A stretch of 64,000 bases of DNA from CAZSAT01 sp964604675 (GTDB lineage: Bacteria > Myxococcota_A > UBA796 > CAJQPC01), in assembly GCA_964604675.1 (NCBI GenBank), contig CAZSAT010000025.1, positions 3,503 through 67,502 of the forward strand. Direction: 5' to 3'. Below are positions 53,723 through 63,501 of the stretch, one piece after another. A model generated the notes under the pieces. The model was not told the origin of the DNA. It did no database searches and was given only the letters and a program-made list of their open reading frames with translations. Within the stretch, counting starts at the first letter, position 1, and every line of letters starts with the position of its first letter. A program made the position numbers and the translations under genes.

Positions 53723-54889
53723 ATGGCGGACGAACCCAAGAGCCTGTTCACAGTCACGGAAGAGCACCTCAACACCGGGCTCAGGGGCTTTCCGGTCGGC
53801 ACCGTGCAGACGAGCTTCGTCGATCCGCTCGAGGGCATCCACTACGTGGGCTACCCCGTGAAGGAGCTCTGGGATCTCGACCCCGAGGCCGTGGTCTACC
53901 TGCTGTTCCACAAGGACCTCCCCACCGACGGGCAGCTCGCGGAGTTCAAGGCCGAGCTGGCCAGGCGCGCCGCCCTCCCGACCGGTCTCCACGCCTTCCT
54001 CGGTAGCCTTCCCCAGGACGGTCACCCGATGGCCTGGTTCCAGGCTGGCTTGCAGTGGCTGGGCATGGTCAGCGTCACCGGCGGGGACTGGCGTGAGGAC
54101 GCGCTCAACGTCGTCGCGCGCATGCCCGAGATGCTCGCGAACGTCTTCCGCCTCCGCGAAGGTTGGGGGGCGCCGATCGAGAGCCAGCCCGAGCTGGGCC
54201 TGGTCGAGAACTTCGTCCAGATGATGGGCGTCCCCGGCGCCGACGAAGAGAAGCTCATCCGTCTGCTCCGCGTGTTCTATGTGCTGCACATGGACCACGG
54301 CGGCGGCAACCTGTCGACCTTCACGGCGAAGTGCGTCGCCAGTGGCCATGCCGACCTCTACACCTCGCTGTCGGGGGGCATGGGGGCGCTCTCCGGGCCG
54401 CTGCACGGTCGCGCGAACCAGTCCTGCCTCGAGTTCGTGAAGAAGGTGGGCACGTCCGACCCCGACGAGGTCGAGTCGTTCGTGCGGAACGAGCTGGCGA
54501 ACAAGCGCCTCATCTTCGGCTTCGGGCACGCTGTGCTGCGCGCGGAGGACCCGCGGGCCACCATCCAGTACGGCCTCGGGCAGGAGATCTGCCCGGACGA
54601 CCCCCTCTTCCAGACCGCGGTCGCCATGAGGGAGCGGGCGGTCAAGGTGCTGAAGGAGAACCCCAAGGTCGCCAACCCCTACCCGAACGTCGACGCGGTG
54701 AGCGGCACGCTGCTCAATGCGTCGGGGCTCACGAAGTCCGAGTACTACACCGTGCTCTTCGGCTTCTCCCGTTGCTCCGGCATCGCCGCCCAGATCATCG
54801 ACGAGCGGGTGAACTTCCGTGGCGGGAAGGGCGTGCCCATCTACCGCTGCAAGTTCATCGCCGAGGGCCAGAAGCTCCGGCACCGCTGA
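53723..54889 (+). CDS. gltA: Citrate synthase
   Basis: A 388-residue citrate synthase that joins acetyl-CoA and oxaloacetate at the entry to the TCA cycle. Catalytic residues are visible: the first histidine in SGPLHGRANQ, the second in IFGFGHAVLRAED, and the aspartate in YPNVDAVSG. The usual H-x-D-H-E-x-N reads HMDHGGGNLS here. Its length matches the short (type I-like) enzymes. It is followed by sucC after 63 bases, forming a TCA cluster. Confidence 0.95.
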   Translation: MADEPKSLFTVTEEHLNTGLRGFPVGTVQTSFVDPLEGIHYVGYPVKELWDLDPEAVVYLLFHKDLPTDGQLAEFKAELARRAALPTGLHAFLGSLPQDGHPMAWFQAGLQWLGMVSVTGGDWREDALNVVARMPEMLANVFRLREGWGAPIESQPELGLVENFVQMMGVPGADEEKLIRLLRVFYVLHMDHGGGNLSTFTAKCVASGHADLYTSLSGGMGALSGPLHGRANQSCLEFVKKVGTSDPDEVESFVRNELANKRLIFGFGHAVLRAEDPRATIQYGLGQEICPDDPLFQTAVAMRERAVKVLKENPKVANPYPNVDAVSGTLLNASGLTKSEYYTVLFGFSRCSGIAAQIIDERVNFRGGKGVPIYRCKFIAEGQKLRHR

Positions 54890-54952
54890 CCGCCCAACGA
54901 CCTCTTCGCTCCCGCCCTGGGGTCAGGGTGGGCGTGCGTCCCCAGGAGCACC

Positions 54953-56188
<1,236 letters not shown>

Positions 56189-56189
56189 G

Positions 56190-57059
56190 ATGGCTGTCCT
56201 CGTCGACAAGAACACCCGCCTCCTCTGCCAGGGCATCACCGGCAAGTCCGGTGGGTTCCACTGTGGCCAGATGCTCGAGTACGGCACCAAGCTGGTGGCT
56301 GGCGTCACCCCTGGAAAGGGCGGACAGTCCTTCCAGGGCAGCGTGCCCATCTACGACACCGTGGCCGAGGCGGTGGCGGAGACGGGCGCCAACGCCTCCG
56401 TCATCTTCGTGCCGCCCCCCTTCGCGGCCGATGCGATCATGGAGGCCATCGACGCTGGCGTCGAGCTCGTCGTGCCCATCACCGAGGGCGTGCCCGTCAC
56501 CGACATGGTGCGCGTCTGGCGCTACCTCGAGGGCAAGACGACCCGCATGATCGGTCCGAACTGCCCGGGCATCATCACGCCCGGAGAGTGCAAGATCGGC
56601 ATCATGCCGGGACACATCCACAAGCCCGGTCGCGTGGGCGTGGTGAGCCGTTCCGGCACGCTCACCTACGAGGCGGTCGGGCAGCTGTCCGCCATCGGCA
56701 TCGGCCAGTCCACCTGCATCGGCATCGGCGGAGACCCGATCATCGGAACGCGCCACATCGACACGCTCAAGCTCTTCAACGACGATCCCGACACCGACGT
56801 GATCATCATGATCGGCGAGATCGGCGGCACCGCGGAGGAAGACGCCTGTGCGTGGGCCAAGGACCACGTCGACAAGCCCATCGTGGGCTTCATCGCGGGC
56901 GCCACCGCACCTCCGGGACGTCGCATGGGCCACGCCGGCGCCATCATCAGCGGCGGCCAGGGCACGGCGGAGGCGAAGTACGCGGCCATGGAGGATGCCG
57001 GCATCCACGTGTGTCGGAGCCCGGCCGAGATGGGCAAGACGGTGGCGGGTCTGCTCTAG
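56190..57059 (+). CDS. sucD: Succinate-CoA ligase, alpha subunit
   Basis: SucD, 289 residues, binds CoA and carries the phosphohistidine. The CoA-binding start is LLCQGITGKSGGFHCGQM. RMIGPNCPGIITPGE is conserved. The catalytic histidine is in RRMGHAGAIISGGQGTAE. It works with SucC to make ATP or GTP from succinyl-CoA. ndk follows after 45 bases, which could help exchange the nucleotide produced. Confidence 0.97.
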   Translation: MAVLVDKNTRLLCQGITGKSGGFHCGQMLEYGTKLVAGVTPGKGGQSFQGSVPIYDTVAEAVAETGANASVIFVPPPFAADAIMEAIDAGVELVVPITEGVPVTDMVRVWRYLEGKTTRMIGPNCPGIITPGECKIGIMPGHIHKPGRVGVVSRSGTLTYEAVGQLSAIGIGQSTCIGIGGDPIIGTRHIDTLKLFNDDPDTDVIIMIGEIGGTAEEDACAWAKDHVDKPIVGFIAGATAPPGRRMGHAGAIISGGQGTAEAKYAAMEDAGIHVCRSPAEMGKTVAGLL

Positions 57060-57104
57060 CCGGTTAGCTCGCGGCGCCTTCACCCCTCACTCCAGGAGGC
57101 CACC

Positions 57105-57524
57105 ATGGCCATCGAGCGCACCCTCTCCATGATCAAGCCCGACGCCGTCGAGCGAAACCTCGTCGGCCGCATCCTCGCGCGCTTCGAGGAGGAGGGCCTG
57201 AGCGTCGCCGGCATCCGCAAGGTGCACATGTCCAAGCGCGAGGCCGAGGGCTTCTACGCCGTGCACGCCGGACGTCCCTTCTTCGACGAGCTGACCGACA
57301 CCATGTCGGCGGGCCCCACCGTCGTGCTGGTGCTGGAAGGCGAGAACGCCATCTTGAAGAACCGCGAGATCATGGGCGCCACGGACCCGGCCGATGCCGC
57401 GCCCGGCACCATCCGCGCGCAGGTCGCCATCGACAAGGGCCGCAACTCGGTGCACGGCTCCGATGCGCCGGACACCGCCGCACAGGAGATCGCGTACTGG
57501 TTCCGCACCACCGAGCTCTTCTAG
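57105..57524 (+). CDS. ndk: Nucleoside diphosphate kinase
   Basis: Ndk, 139 residues, balances NTP pools. It has ERTLSMIKPDAVERNLVGRI at the start, GPTVVLVLEGENAI in the core, and the active-site histidine in GRNSVHGSDAPDTA. AGGAGG precedes the ATG. Its position after sucCD is a known arrangement in several bacteria. Confidence 0.97.
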   Translation: MAIERTLSMIKPDAVERNLVGRILARFEEEGLSVAGIRKVHMSKREAEGFYAVHAGRPFFDELTDTMSAGPTVVLVLEGENAILKNREIMGATDPADAAPGTIRAQVAIDKGRNSVHGSDAPDTAAQEIAYWFRTTELF

Positions 57525-57545
57525 AGACTCCCCGAGGTGACCCGG

Positions 57546-57565
57546 CGCCGACCTTCGGGTCGGCG
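57546..57565 (+). terminator. TTCG-loop hairpin after ndk
   Basis: CGCCGACC and GGTCGGCG pair around a TTCG loop in the gap between ndk and the convergent hypothetical gene. No T run follows. The stem could serve both strands. Confidence 0.6.
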
Positions 57566-57579
57566 TCGTCGCTCTGGCT

Positions 57580-58359
57580 TCAGGCGGTCTCGAGCTGTAG
57601 CTGGGTGAAGCCGAAGCGCACCTTCAGCGCAATCTCCTGGTCGTTCACCACCAGCGCCATCTCGTCGACGTCCATCTCCATCTTCAGCGGGCTGTCCTTC
57701 AGCCCTCCGAGCATTCCGTCCACCTGGTCCTTCTGCAGGATCGGCACCTCGCGGTACTGTTCGAGCTGCTGGTCCAGGAGCTGCACGGCCAGGTCGTTGA
57801 GCATCTTCAAGACCACGTTCTCGCCGAGGTTGATGCCGAGGTTCTGGAGGTTGCCGAGGATCTTCGTCTGCGCCTTGTCGTAGCGGATGCGCCCCAGCTC
57901 GATGCTGGCGCCCACCGACTTGCCGATGTTGAAGGGCACCTCGACGTTCTCGCGGAGGAGCTTTGCGGTGCCCTCGCAGTGCACGGTGACCGTGGCTTCG
58001 AGGCCGACCATCTGGTTTCCGATGGCGATGTCGCTGCCCTTGCGGTCGAGCAGGACCTCCCACTCGCCGTCGATCTGCACGATGTCGTTCACCGTCTGGT
58101 AGACGCGGTCGCGGTGCTCGTGCCACAGGGTGGAGGCGCGGTCGCCCACGTTGGCCAGCGCGTTGCCGTCGCCACCGTCGTCGGTCAGGAGGCCCTTCAC
58201 CTTCTCCTTGACCTGCAGCTGCCCGGCGACGGCGCGCACGTTCTCCAGCAGGTTGAAGCGCCCGCGCTTCACCTCGAGCGGCAAGGCGGCACCCAGGAAG
58301 CTGGAGAACAGATCCTTGGTGAGCGCGAGGCTCAGGTGGTAGCCGTTGGGATCGCTCAC
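57580..58359 (-). CDS. Hypothetical protein, unknown function
   Basis: A 259-residue protein without signal peptide or membrane segment. It starts near SVSDPNGYHLSLALTKD, has a charged middle and a beta-rich region (EWEVLLDRKGSDIAIGNQM; ATVTVHCEGTAKLL). It ends with EIALKVRFGFTQLQLETA. The strand pattern suggests a lipid- or hydrophobic-ligand-binding fold, but this is a guess. The GTG at 58359 has GGAG seven bases upstream; an ATG at 58389 would add ten residues but lacks such a site. Confidence 0.6.
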   Translation of the reverse strand: MSDPNGYHLSLALTKDLFSSFLGAALPLEVKRGRFNLLENVRAVAGQLQVKEKVKGLLTDDGGDGNALANVGDRASTLWHEHRDRVYQTVNDIVQIDGEWEVLLDRKGSDIAIGNQMVGLEATVTVHCEGTAKLLRENVEVPFNIGKSVGASIELGRIRYDKAQTKILGNLQNLGINLGENVVLKMLNDLAVQLLDQQLEQYREVPILQKDQVDGMLGGLKDSPLKMEMDVDEMALVVNDQEIALKVRFGFTQLQLETA

Positions 58360-58415
58360 GGAGACTCCGGGTTCGGACCCCGCGAGCATACCGGATCGGC
58401 ACCCGGAGCGGTTCG

Positions 58416-59168
58416 TTAGAGGCGGAGGCCGCCGTCCACCTCGACGACGCGCCCGGTGAAGTAGTCGCACGCGAGCACGAAGCGCACGGCTTCCCAGATC
58501 TCCGCGGGTTGCCCCAGGCGCTTCAACGGAACGGGTGCGATGGCCCGCTCGCGAGCCGCCGCCGGCATCGAGGCGACCATCGGTGTCTCGACGAAGCCGG
58601 GCGCCACAGCGCCCACCCTCACCCCGTACCGCGCCAGCTCGCGCGCCCACACCACCGTGTCGGCGGCCAGGCCGGCCTTGGCCGCGGCGTAGTTGGACTG
58701 GCCGAAGTTGCCCGCCCGGCTGATGCTGGAGATGTTGACCACCGCGGAGCTGGGCACCTCGTTGTCGACGACGTGGCGCGCGAAGGCTCGGGTGCACAGG
58801 AAGGGCCCGGTGAGGTTCACCGCGATGACCTGATCCCACTTGGCCTTCGAGAGGCCTCGAAGTGCGCCGGTCTCGCGGTCCCGGCGCACCAGCAGCCCGT
58901 CCCGGAGGATGCCGGCGTTGTTGATCAGCGCGTTCAGCCGGCCCAGCGCCGCCGCCGCGTCGGTGACGAGCTGCTCGACCTCGGCTTCGCTCGAGACGTC
59001 GGCCACGAATCCAGGGACCCCGAGCTCGTCCGACGTGCGGGCGACCCGCTCGGGATCGAGGTCGCAGAAGGCCACCCGCGCGCCTGCACGGGCCAGCTCG
59101 CGGGTGAAGGTGCGGCCCATGCCCTGGGCACCGCCTGTGACGAGGGCGGAAACGGTGTCGAGCTTCAT
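58416..59168 (-). CDS. Short-chain dehydrogenase/reductase (FabG-like)
   Basis: A 250-residue SDR oxidoreductase. The NAD(P) loop is VTGGAQGMGRTF, followed by a D after strand two (FCDLDPERV), suggesting NAD preference. NNAG is present (LINNAGILRDG). Catalytic Ser, Tyr and Lys are in SSISRAGNFGQSNYAAAKAG. It ends in VVEVDGGLRL, the FabG-type end. The start overlaps the symporter stop (ATGA), so it probably oxidises or reduces a solute brought in by that symporter. The substrate is not known. Confidence 0.9.
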   Translation of the reverse strand: MKLDTVSALVTGGAQGMGRTFTRELARAGARVAFCDLDPERVARTSDELGVPGFVADVSSEAEVEQLVTDAAAALGRLNALINNAGILRDGLLVRRDRETGALRGLSKAKWDQVIAVNLTGPFLCTRAFARHVVDNEVPSSAVVNISSISRAGNFGQSNYAAAKAGLAADTVVWARELARYGVRVGAVAPGFVETPMVASMPAAARERAIAPVPLKRLGQPAEIWEAVRFVLACDYFTGRVVEVDGGLRL

Positions 59169-60568
59169 GTGGGACTCGGAGCAGAGAGGTGGGTCTTGAG
59201 GGCTGTCGGCTCGGAAGCTGCCGGCCAGAAGGCCACGGGGAGGGAGACGAGCACGCCGGCGAGGGCGGCGAGACCGGGGTTCTCGGTCAGCCCGCCGAGT
59301 GCTGCCCCGAGGTGGACGCTCAAGGCCAGCATGGCGGCTGCCGCTGCCTGCACGGCTGGCGGCGGTTGCTTCCGGTAGAGCCCGGCGAGCAGAGGTCCTG
59401 CCGAGGCCGCGACCAGGCCGTAGACGCCCAGCTGGCCGAAGAGGAGGACGAGGTCGGGTGGGCTCCAGGCCAGCGCCAGGGTCATGGCGGCCAGGCAGAG
59501 CAGCACGAGTCGGTTCGTGCGCACGCTCGCAGTTCCCGCGAAGAGGTCGTGCGTGACGCTCGCGCCGATCGCGACGAGCAATCCGTCCAAGGTGCTCATC
59601 GACGCAGCGAGGATGGCCACGCTGACCAGGGCCGTGGTCGCTTCGGAGTCGAACGTGGCGGCGAGCCAGCGCGCCATCACCTCGTCCTGTGGCAGACCTG
59701 GACCCAGATCGAGCCGGGCGTAGAGTCCTGCGAGCAGCACCAGGGAGAACACCAGGAAGCTGCCCATGCCCAGCACGATCGTCGCGGCGAGCGCACCTCG
59801 GCCTCGCACGTAGAGCGCCTTCGTGAGCAGGTGGGGCTGGGTGGTCAAGGCGAAGCCGATCACCACCGGCAGCACCCACACCTCGAACGAGGTCGAGAAG
59901 AGCTTCGACCCAGGGGCGGTCCAGCCGGTGTCGGAGAGGTGGGCCGCGGCCGAGCCGTCGGTCCAGAGCTCCAACCCTGCGAGCGCGATGAGCGTGGCCA
60001 CGCCGAGCATGACGAGTGCCTGCGCCGAGTTCGTGAAGGCGTGGGCCCAGGCGCCGCCGAGGGCGGTGTAGCCGAACACGAACAGCACGATGAAGGTCGC
60101 ACACAGGTGGTAGCCGAGTCCGAGGGCGTGCTGCATGACGTAGGCGCAGCCGACCACGATGAGGACCAGGTAGGCGAGCTGCAGGACGTTCAGCACAGCG
60201 AAGAGCCGCCGCAGTCCCAGGCTCGCGTAGCGACGGCCCAGCCAGTCGGGCACGGTGACGGCGCCGCTGCCGAGCGCCTGGAAGCGCGGCGCCAGGCACC
60301 ACAGCCCGGCGGCCAGGCCCGCGGACAAGGGGAGCGAGAAGCCGATGAGTGCGGGCAGGCCTTCGGCGTAGACGAAGCCCGGCAGGATCACGAACGTGGC
60401 GCTGGACGCCAGGCACGCCCCGAGCGTGAGGCCGGCCATCCAGGGGCTCATGTTGCCGCTGCCGATCGCGAACCCGCTCGCACCGCGGCTCCTCCGGCTG
60501 CCCGCCACGGCGAGTGCTGCCGTCGCGATCAGGTAGACCGCGAACACGGTCCAGGTCCAGGTGCTCAT
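59165..60568 (-). CDS. Sodium:solute symporter family protein
   Basis: A 467-residue membrane protein with about 12-13 helices of the SSS family. Conserved pieces are GSGNMSPWMAGLTLGACLAS near the start, FTNSAQALVMLGVATLIAL and VAILAASMSTLDGLLVAIGA in the late core. The ATG at 60568 has GGAGG five bases upstream; an ATG at 60580 is less likely. It is coupled to the SDR gene and divergent from a TonB-dependent receptor. The transported solute cannot be told from sequence. Confidence 0.88.
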   Translation of the reverse strand: MSTWTWTVFAVYLIATAALAVAGSRRSRGASGFAIGSGNMSPWMAGLTLGACLASSATFVILPGFVYAEGLPALIGFSLPLSAGLAAGLWCLAPRFQALGSGAVTVPDWLGRRYASLGLRRLFAVLNVLQLAYLVLIVVGCAYVMQHALGLGYHLCATFIVLFVFGYTALGGAWAHAFTNSAQALVMLGVATLIALAGLELWTDGSAAAHLSDTGWTAPGSKLFSTSFEVWVLPVVIGFALTTQPHLLTKALYVRGRGALAATIVLGMGSFLVFSLVLLAGLYARLDLGPGLPQDEVMARWLAATFDSEATTALVSVAILAASMSTLDGLLVAIGASVTHDLFAGTASVRTNRLVLLCLAAMTLALAWSPPDLVLLFGQLGVYGLVAASAGPLLAGLYRKQPPPAVQAAAAAMLALSVHLGAALGGLTENPGLAALAGVLVSLPVAFWPAASEPTALKTHLSAPSPT

Positions 60569-60602
60569 CGCCGCCTCCAAGGCGGGAGCCTATACGAAAT
60601 AT

Positions 60603-60636
60603 TGCGATGCGGCAAACAAGATGCTGCAATGCGGCA
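60603..60636. repeat. Pair of 12-base direct repeats in the divergent symporter/receptor promoter region
   Basis: TGCGATGCGGCA at 60603-60614 and TGCAATGCGGCA at 60625-60636 differ at one base and start 22 bases apart, two helical turns. They lie between the divergent symporter and receptor starts and overlap a possible promoter for the receptor (TTGCGA, 17 bases, TGCAAT at 60602-60630). This is a candidate operator for both genes. Confidence 0.5.
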
Positions 60637-60736
60637 TGTCGGCGCGGTGACAAGCCGATGTCGGTCGACCGCAAATGCCCTTGCTTCCCAACGTTTCGCG
60701 CCTTACCTCGACCCACTTCCCACCCAGGAGCCTCAC

Positions 60737-63499
60737 GTGCGCATTTCGCACCTGCTCGCCGCATCGATCGGTGTGATGGTCGTGGCCCCCGCGGCCGACG
60801 CGGCTGAACTCAACGGTCAGATCCGCGGCGTGGTCGTCGACTCGGGCGGTCTGCCGATCCCCGGCGCGGCCATCGTGGTCACGTCGCCGAACATGCTCGG
60901 CGACCGATCGCTCACCTCCGATGCCGATGGCCGCTGGCGCGCGCCAGCGCTGGCGCCAGGTGAGTACGCGGTGCAGGTGGAGAAGCCTGGCTTCTCGACC
61001 TACCGCACCCAAGGCATCCGCATCGTGCCGGGCGGCACGATCACGCTGGAGGCGGGGCTCGACCTGGCGGGCGAGGGCGAGGAGATCCTCGTGCTCGACG
61101 AAGCGCCCATCGTCGACGTGGAACGCACCCAGACCGGCGTGAACCTCACGGCTGACATGATGCGGGACCTGCCGTCGACCCGGAGCTACCAAGGGGCCGC
61201 GAGCGTGGCGCCCGGCGTGGTCGGTGGCGGCAACCCCAACATGCACGGCGGCTTCGACAGCTCGAACCAGTACTTCATCGACGGTGTGAACACGACCGAC
61301 CCGGTCACGAGCACCTTCTCGACGAACATGAACTTCGACGCCATCCAGGAAGTCCAGGTCATCACCGGCGGCATGGACGCTGAGTACGGCCAGTCGCTGG
61401 GTGGTGCGATCAACGTGGTCACGAAGTCCGGCGGCAACGAGCTCGAGGCACAGGTCACGGTGGAGTACGCCGACCAGAACTTCGAGATCTACGAGCCGCT
61501 CGAGGGTGAGGACCCCGACGCGTCGGAGTACTCCAGCCAGAGCTACGCGCTCAACATCGGCGGTCCGATCGTGCGCGACAAGCTGTGGTACTTCGCCAAC
61601 GCCCAGATCGACGTGTCGAAGGACTCCGCCAAGCTCGACCCCGGGTTCGAACGGCCCACCGGCCCCGACCCCGTCAACGGCGTGGAGATGGCGACCGTCG
61701 CTCCCCAGGACTGGAAGAGCTACTACCTCTTCGGCAAGCTCACCTGGCAGCCCTCCTCCGAGCACCGGGTGTGGGTGCACGGTCAGGCCGACCCGGCCAA
61801 GATCACGAACGTCGAGCAGTCTGCCTACGTGCTCCCGAGCGCGGAAGCCATCCAGACCCAGGGCAGTGGCCTCGGCTCCGTCGGACATCTCTGGATGCCG
61901 AACGACAGGTCGAACCTCGAGACCCAGGTCTTCTACACCACCGGCTACCTCGACTACTACAGCGTGCTGTGGGAGGACTGCCAGCAGTTCGACGCCAACG
62001 GGGTCTGCCAGGACGACTTCGGCCAGAGCTGGACGGGCAACGACTACGACGACTTCAGCCTCGGCGAGCAGCCGTACGCGTACCTGAGCCAGCGGAGCCG
62101 CGCGAGCGTCAACACCGCCTACACCCGCTATGTCGACGCCCTCGGCAGCCACGAGTTCAAGGTCGGCGCGCAGGTGGAGTGGCTGAAGAGCTGGGACATC
62201 TGGCCCGGCATCGAAGATGGCATCGAGTACTGGACCGACACCGGGGACCCGCTGGACCTCGACGGCTACGAGCCGGTCGGGACCTACATCTACGACAATG
62301 ACCTCGACGTCACCATCGTGTCCTACCTGGCGAGCGCCTTCGTCCAAGACGTCTGGCAGCCCTTCAGCACCTTGACCCTCCGTCCCGGCCTGCGCATCGA
62401 TCACGCGCGCCTTCAGGACGATGGCGGCAACGTGCGCCTCACGACCACGGACCTCCAGCCCCGCATCGGCGCTGCCTGGGACGTGTTCGGCGACCAGATG
62501 ACCAACCTGCACGCCTACTACGGCCGCTTCACCGCGCCCGGGGACCTCGGCATCGCCAGCCTGCTCAAGAACAAGAGCGAGGGCTATGGCTACTACGGGG
62601 TGGAGAGCTTCGACGCCGAGACCGGCGAGGTGGTCTGGAGCGAGGATGCCCAGTTCGGCTTCGGCGGCGTCTTCCTGCAACACACCAACCTGCACGCTCC
62701 CTACTCCGACGAGTTCAACCTCGGTGTCACCCGCGCGCTCAGCGACGTGGTGTCGGTGGACGTCACCTGGGTGCACGAGGTGGCGCGCAACTTCTGGGAG
62801 GACGACGAGGTCAACCTCATCTGGGACGAGACCGGCAGCAACGTCATCGGCAACCGGAACGGCAGCAACGAGGCCGTGTACCGCCTCACCACCAGCGACG
62901 ACCTGTACACCAAGTACAACTCGGTCGAGTTCGTGATGATGGCCCGGCTCGACGAGTGGTGGGCCCAGGCCAGCTACACCTGGGCGGAAGCCACCGGCAC
63001 GAGCGACAGCCAGGGTGCCACCGCCTACTGGGACATCGCCGAGCAGCGCCAGTTCTCCGACGGCTACCTGTCCTACGACATCACGCACAACGTGAAGCTC
63101 CACGGCGTCTACGACAACCGGGACGCCTGGTCCGTCGGCAGCGGCACCGCGGGCTACCTCTACGGCTGGGACCTCAACCTGCGCAGCGGCTATCCCTACC
63201 GCCGCTACTACTACAACGAGTACTACTCGGGCGCGTACAACTGGGAGGAGATCAACGACGGCTCCCTCCGCTTGCCGGCGTTCTCGCAGCTCGACCTCCG
63301 GGCGGGCGTCGGCATGGACCTCGGTCCGGTGCGCACCACGCTCATCGCCGACTGCTACAACGTGTTCAACAGCCGCGGTGTGACGGGGGTCGACGAGACC
63401 TGGGAGTACGCACCCGGCGAGTACAACACCGAATTCGGCGACCCGATCTACCGACAGGATCCGCGTCGCTTTGGCCTCACCCTCCGCGGGGAGTTCTGA
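60737..63499 (+). CDS. TonB-dependent receptor with carboxypeptidase-regulatory-like domain (Oar-like)
   Basis: A 920-residue outer-membrane receptor. It has a signal peptide (MRISHLLAASIGVMVV, cleavage near ADA/AE) and a carboxypeptidase-regulatory-like domain (about 28-105, GVVVDSGGLPIPGAAIVVT). A plug domain (about 120-235) contains QYFIDGVNTTD and GMDAEYGQSLGGAINVVTKS. A large barrel ends in LRGEF. The layout matches Oar-type receptors of Myxococcota and Bacteroidota. The start is GTG at 60737 with AGGAG upstream; the frame is open far upstream but that part is antisense to the symporter. It may take up or secrete a substrate using Ton energy. Confidence 0.92.
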   Translation: MRISHLLAASIGVMVVAPAADAAELNGQIRGVVVDSGGLPIPGAAIVVTSPNMLGDRSLTSDADGRWRAPALAPGEYAVQVEKPGFSTYRTQGIRIVPGGTITLEAGLDLAGEGEEILVLDEAPIVDVERTQTGVNLTADMMRDLPSTRSYQGAASVAPGVVGGGNPNMHGGFDSSNQYFIDGVNTTDPVTSTFSTNMNFDAIQEVQVITGGMDAEYGQSLGGAINVVTKSGGNELEAQVTVEYADQNFEIYEPLEGEDPDASEYSSQSYALNIGGPIVRDKLWYFANAQIDVSKDSAKLDPGFERPTGPDPVNGVEMATVAPQDWKSYYLFGKLTWQPSSEHRVWVHGQADPAKITNVEQSAYVLPSAEAIQTQGSGLGSVGHLWMPNDRSNLETQVFYTTGYLDYYSVLWEDCQQFDANGVCQDDFGQSWTGNDYDDFSLGEQPYAYLSQRSRASVNTAYTRYVDALGSHEFKVGAQVEWLKSWDIWPGIEDGIEYWTDTGDPLDLDGYEPVGTYIYDNDLDVTIVSYLASAFVQDVWQPFSTLTLRPGLRIDHARLQDDGGNVRLTTTDLQPRIGAAWDVFGDQMTNLHAYYGRFTAPGDLGIASLLKNKSEGYGYYGVESFDAETGEVVWSEDAQFGFGGVFLQHTNLHAPYSDEFNLGVTRALSDVVSVDVTWVHEVARNFWEDDEVNLIWDETGSNVIGNRNGSNEAVYRLTTSDDLYTKYNSVEFVMMARLDEWWAQASYTWAEATGTSDSQGATAYWDIAEQRQFSDGYLSYDITHNVKLHGVYDNRDAWSVGSGTAGYLYGWDLNLRSGYPYRRYYYNEYYSGAYNWEEINDGSLRLPAFSQLDLRAGVGMDLGPVRTTLIADCYNVFNSRGVTGVDETWEYAPGEYNTEFGDPIYRQDPRRFGLTLRGEF

Positions 63500-63501
63500 T
63501 C

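Noticed and set aside
59189..60736. N-terminal extension of the TonB-dependent receptor frame
   Set aside because: It is antisense to the symporter; the signal peptide and Shine-Dalgarno place the start at GTG 60737.
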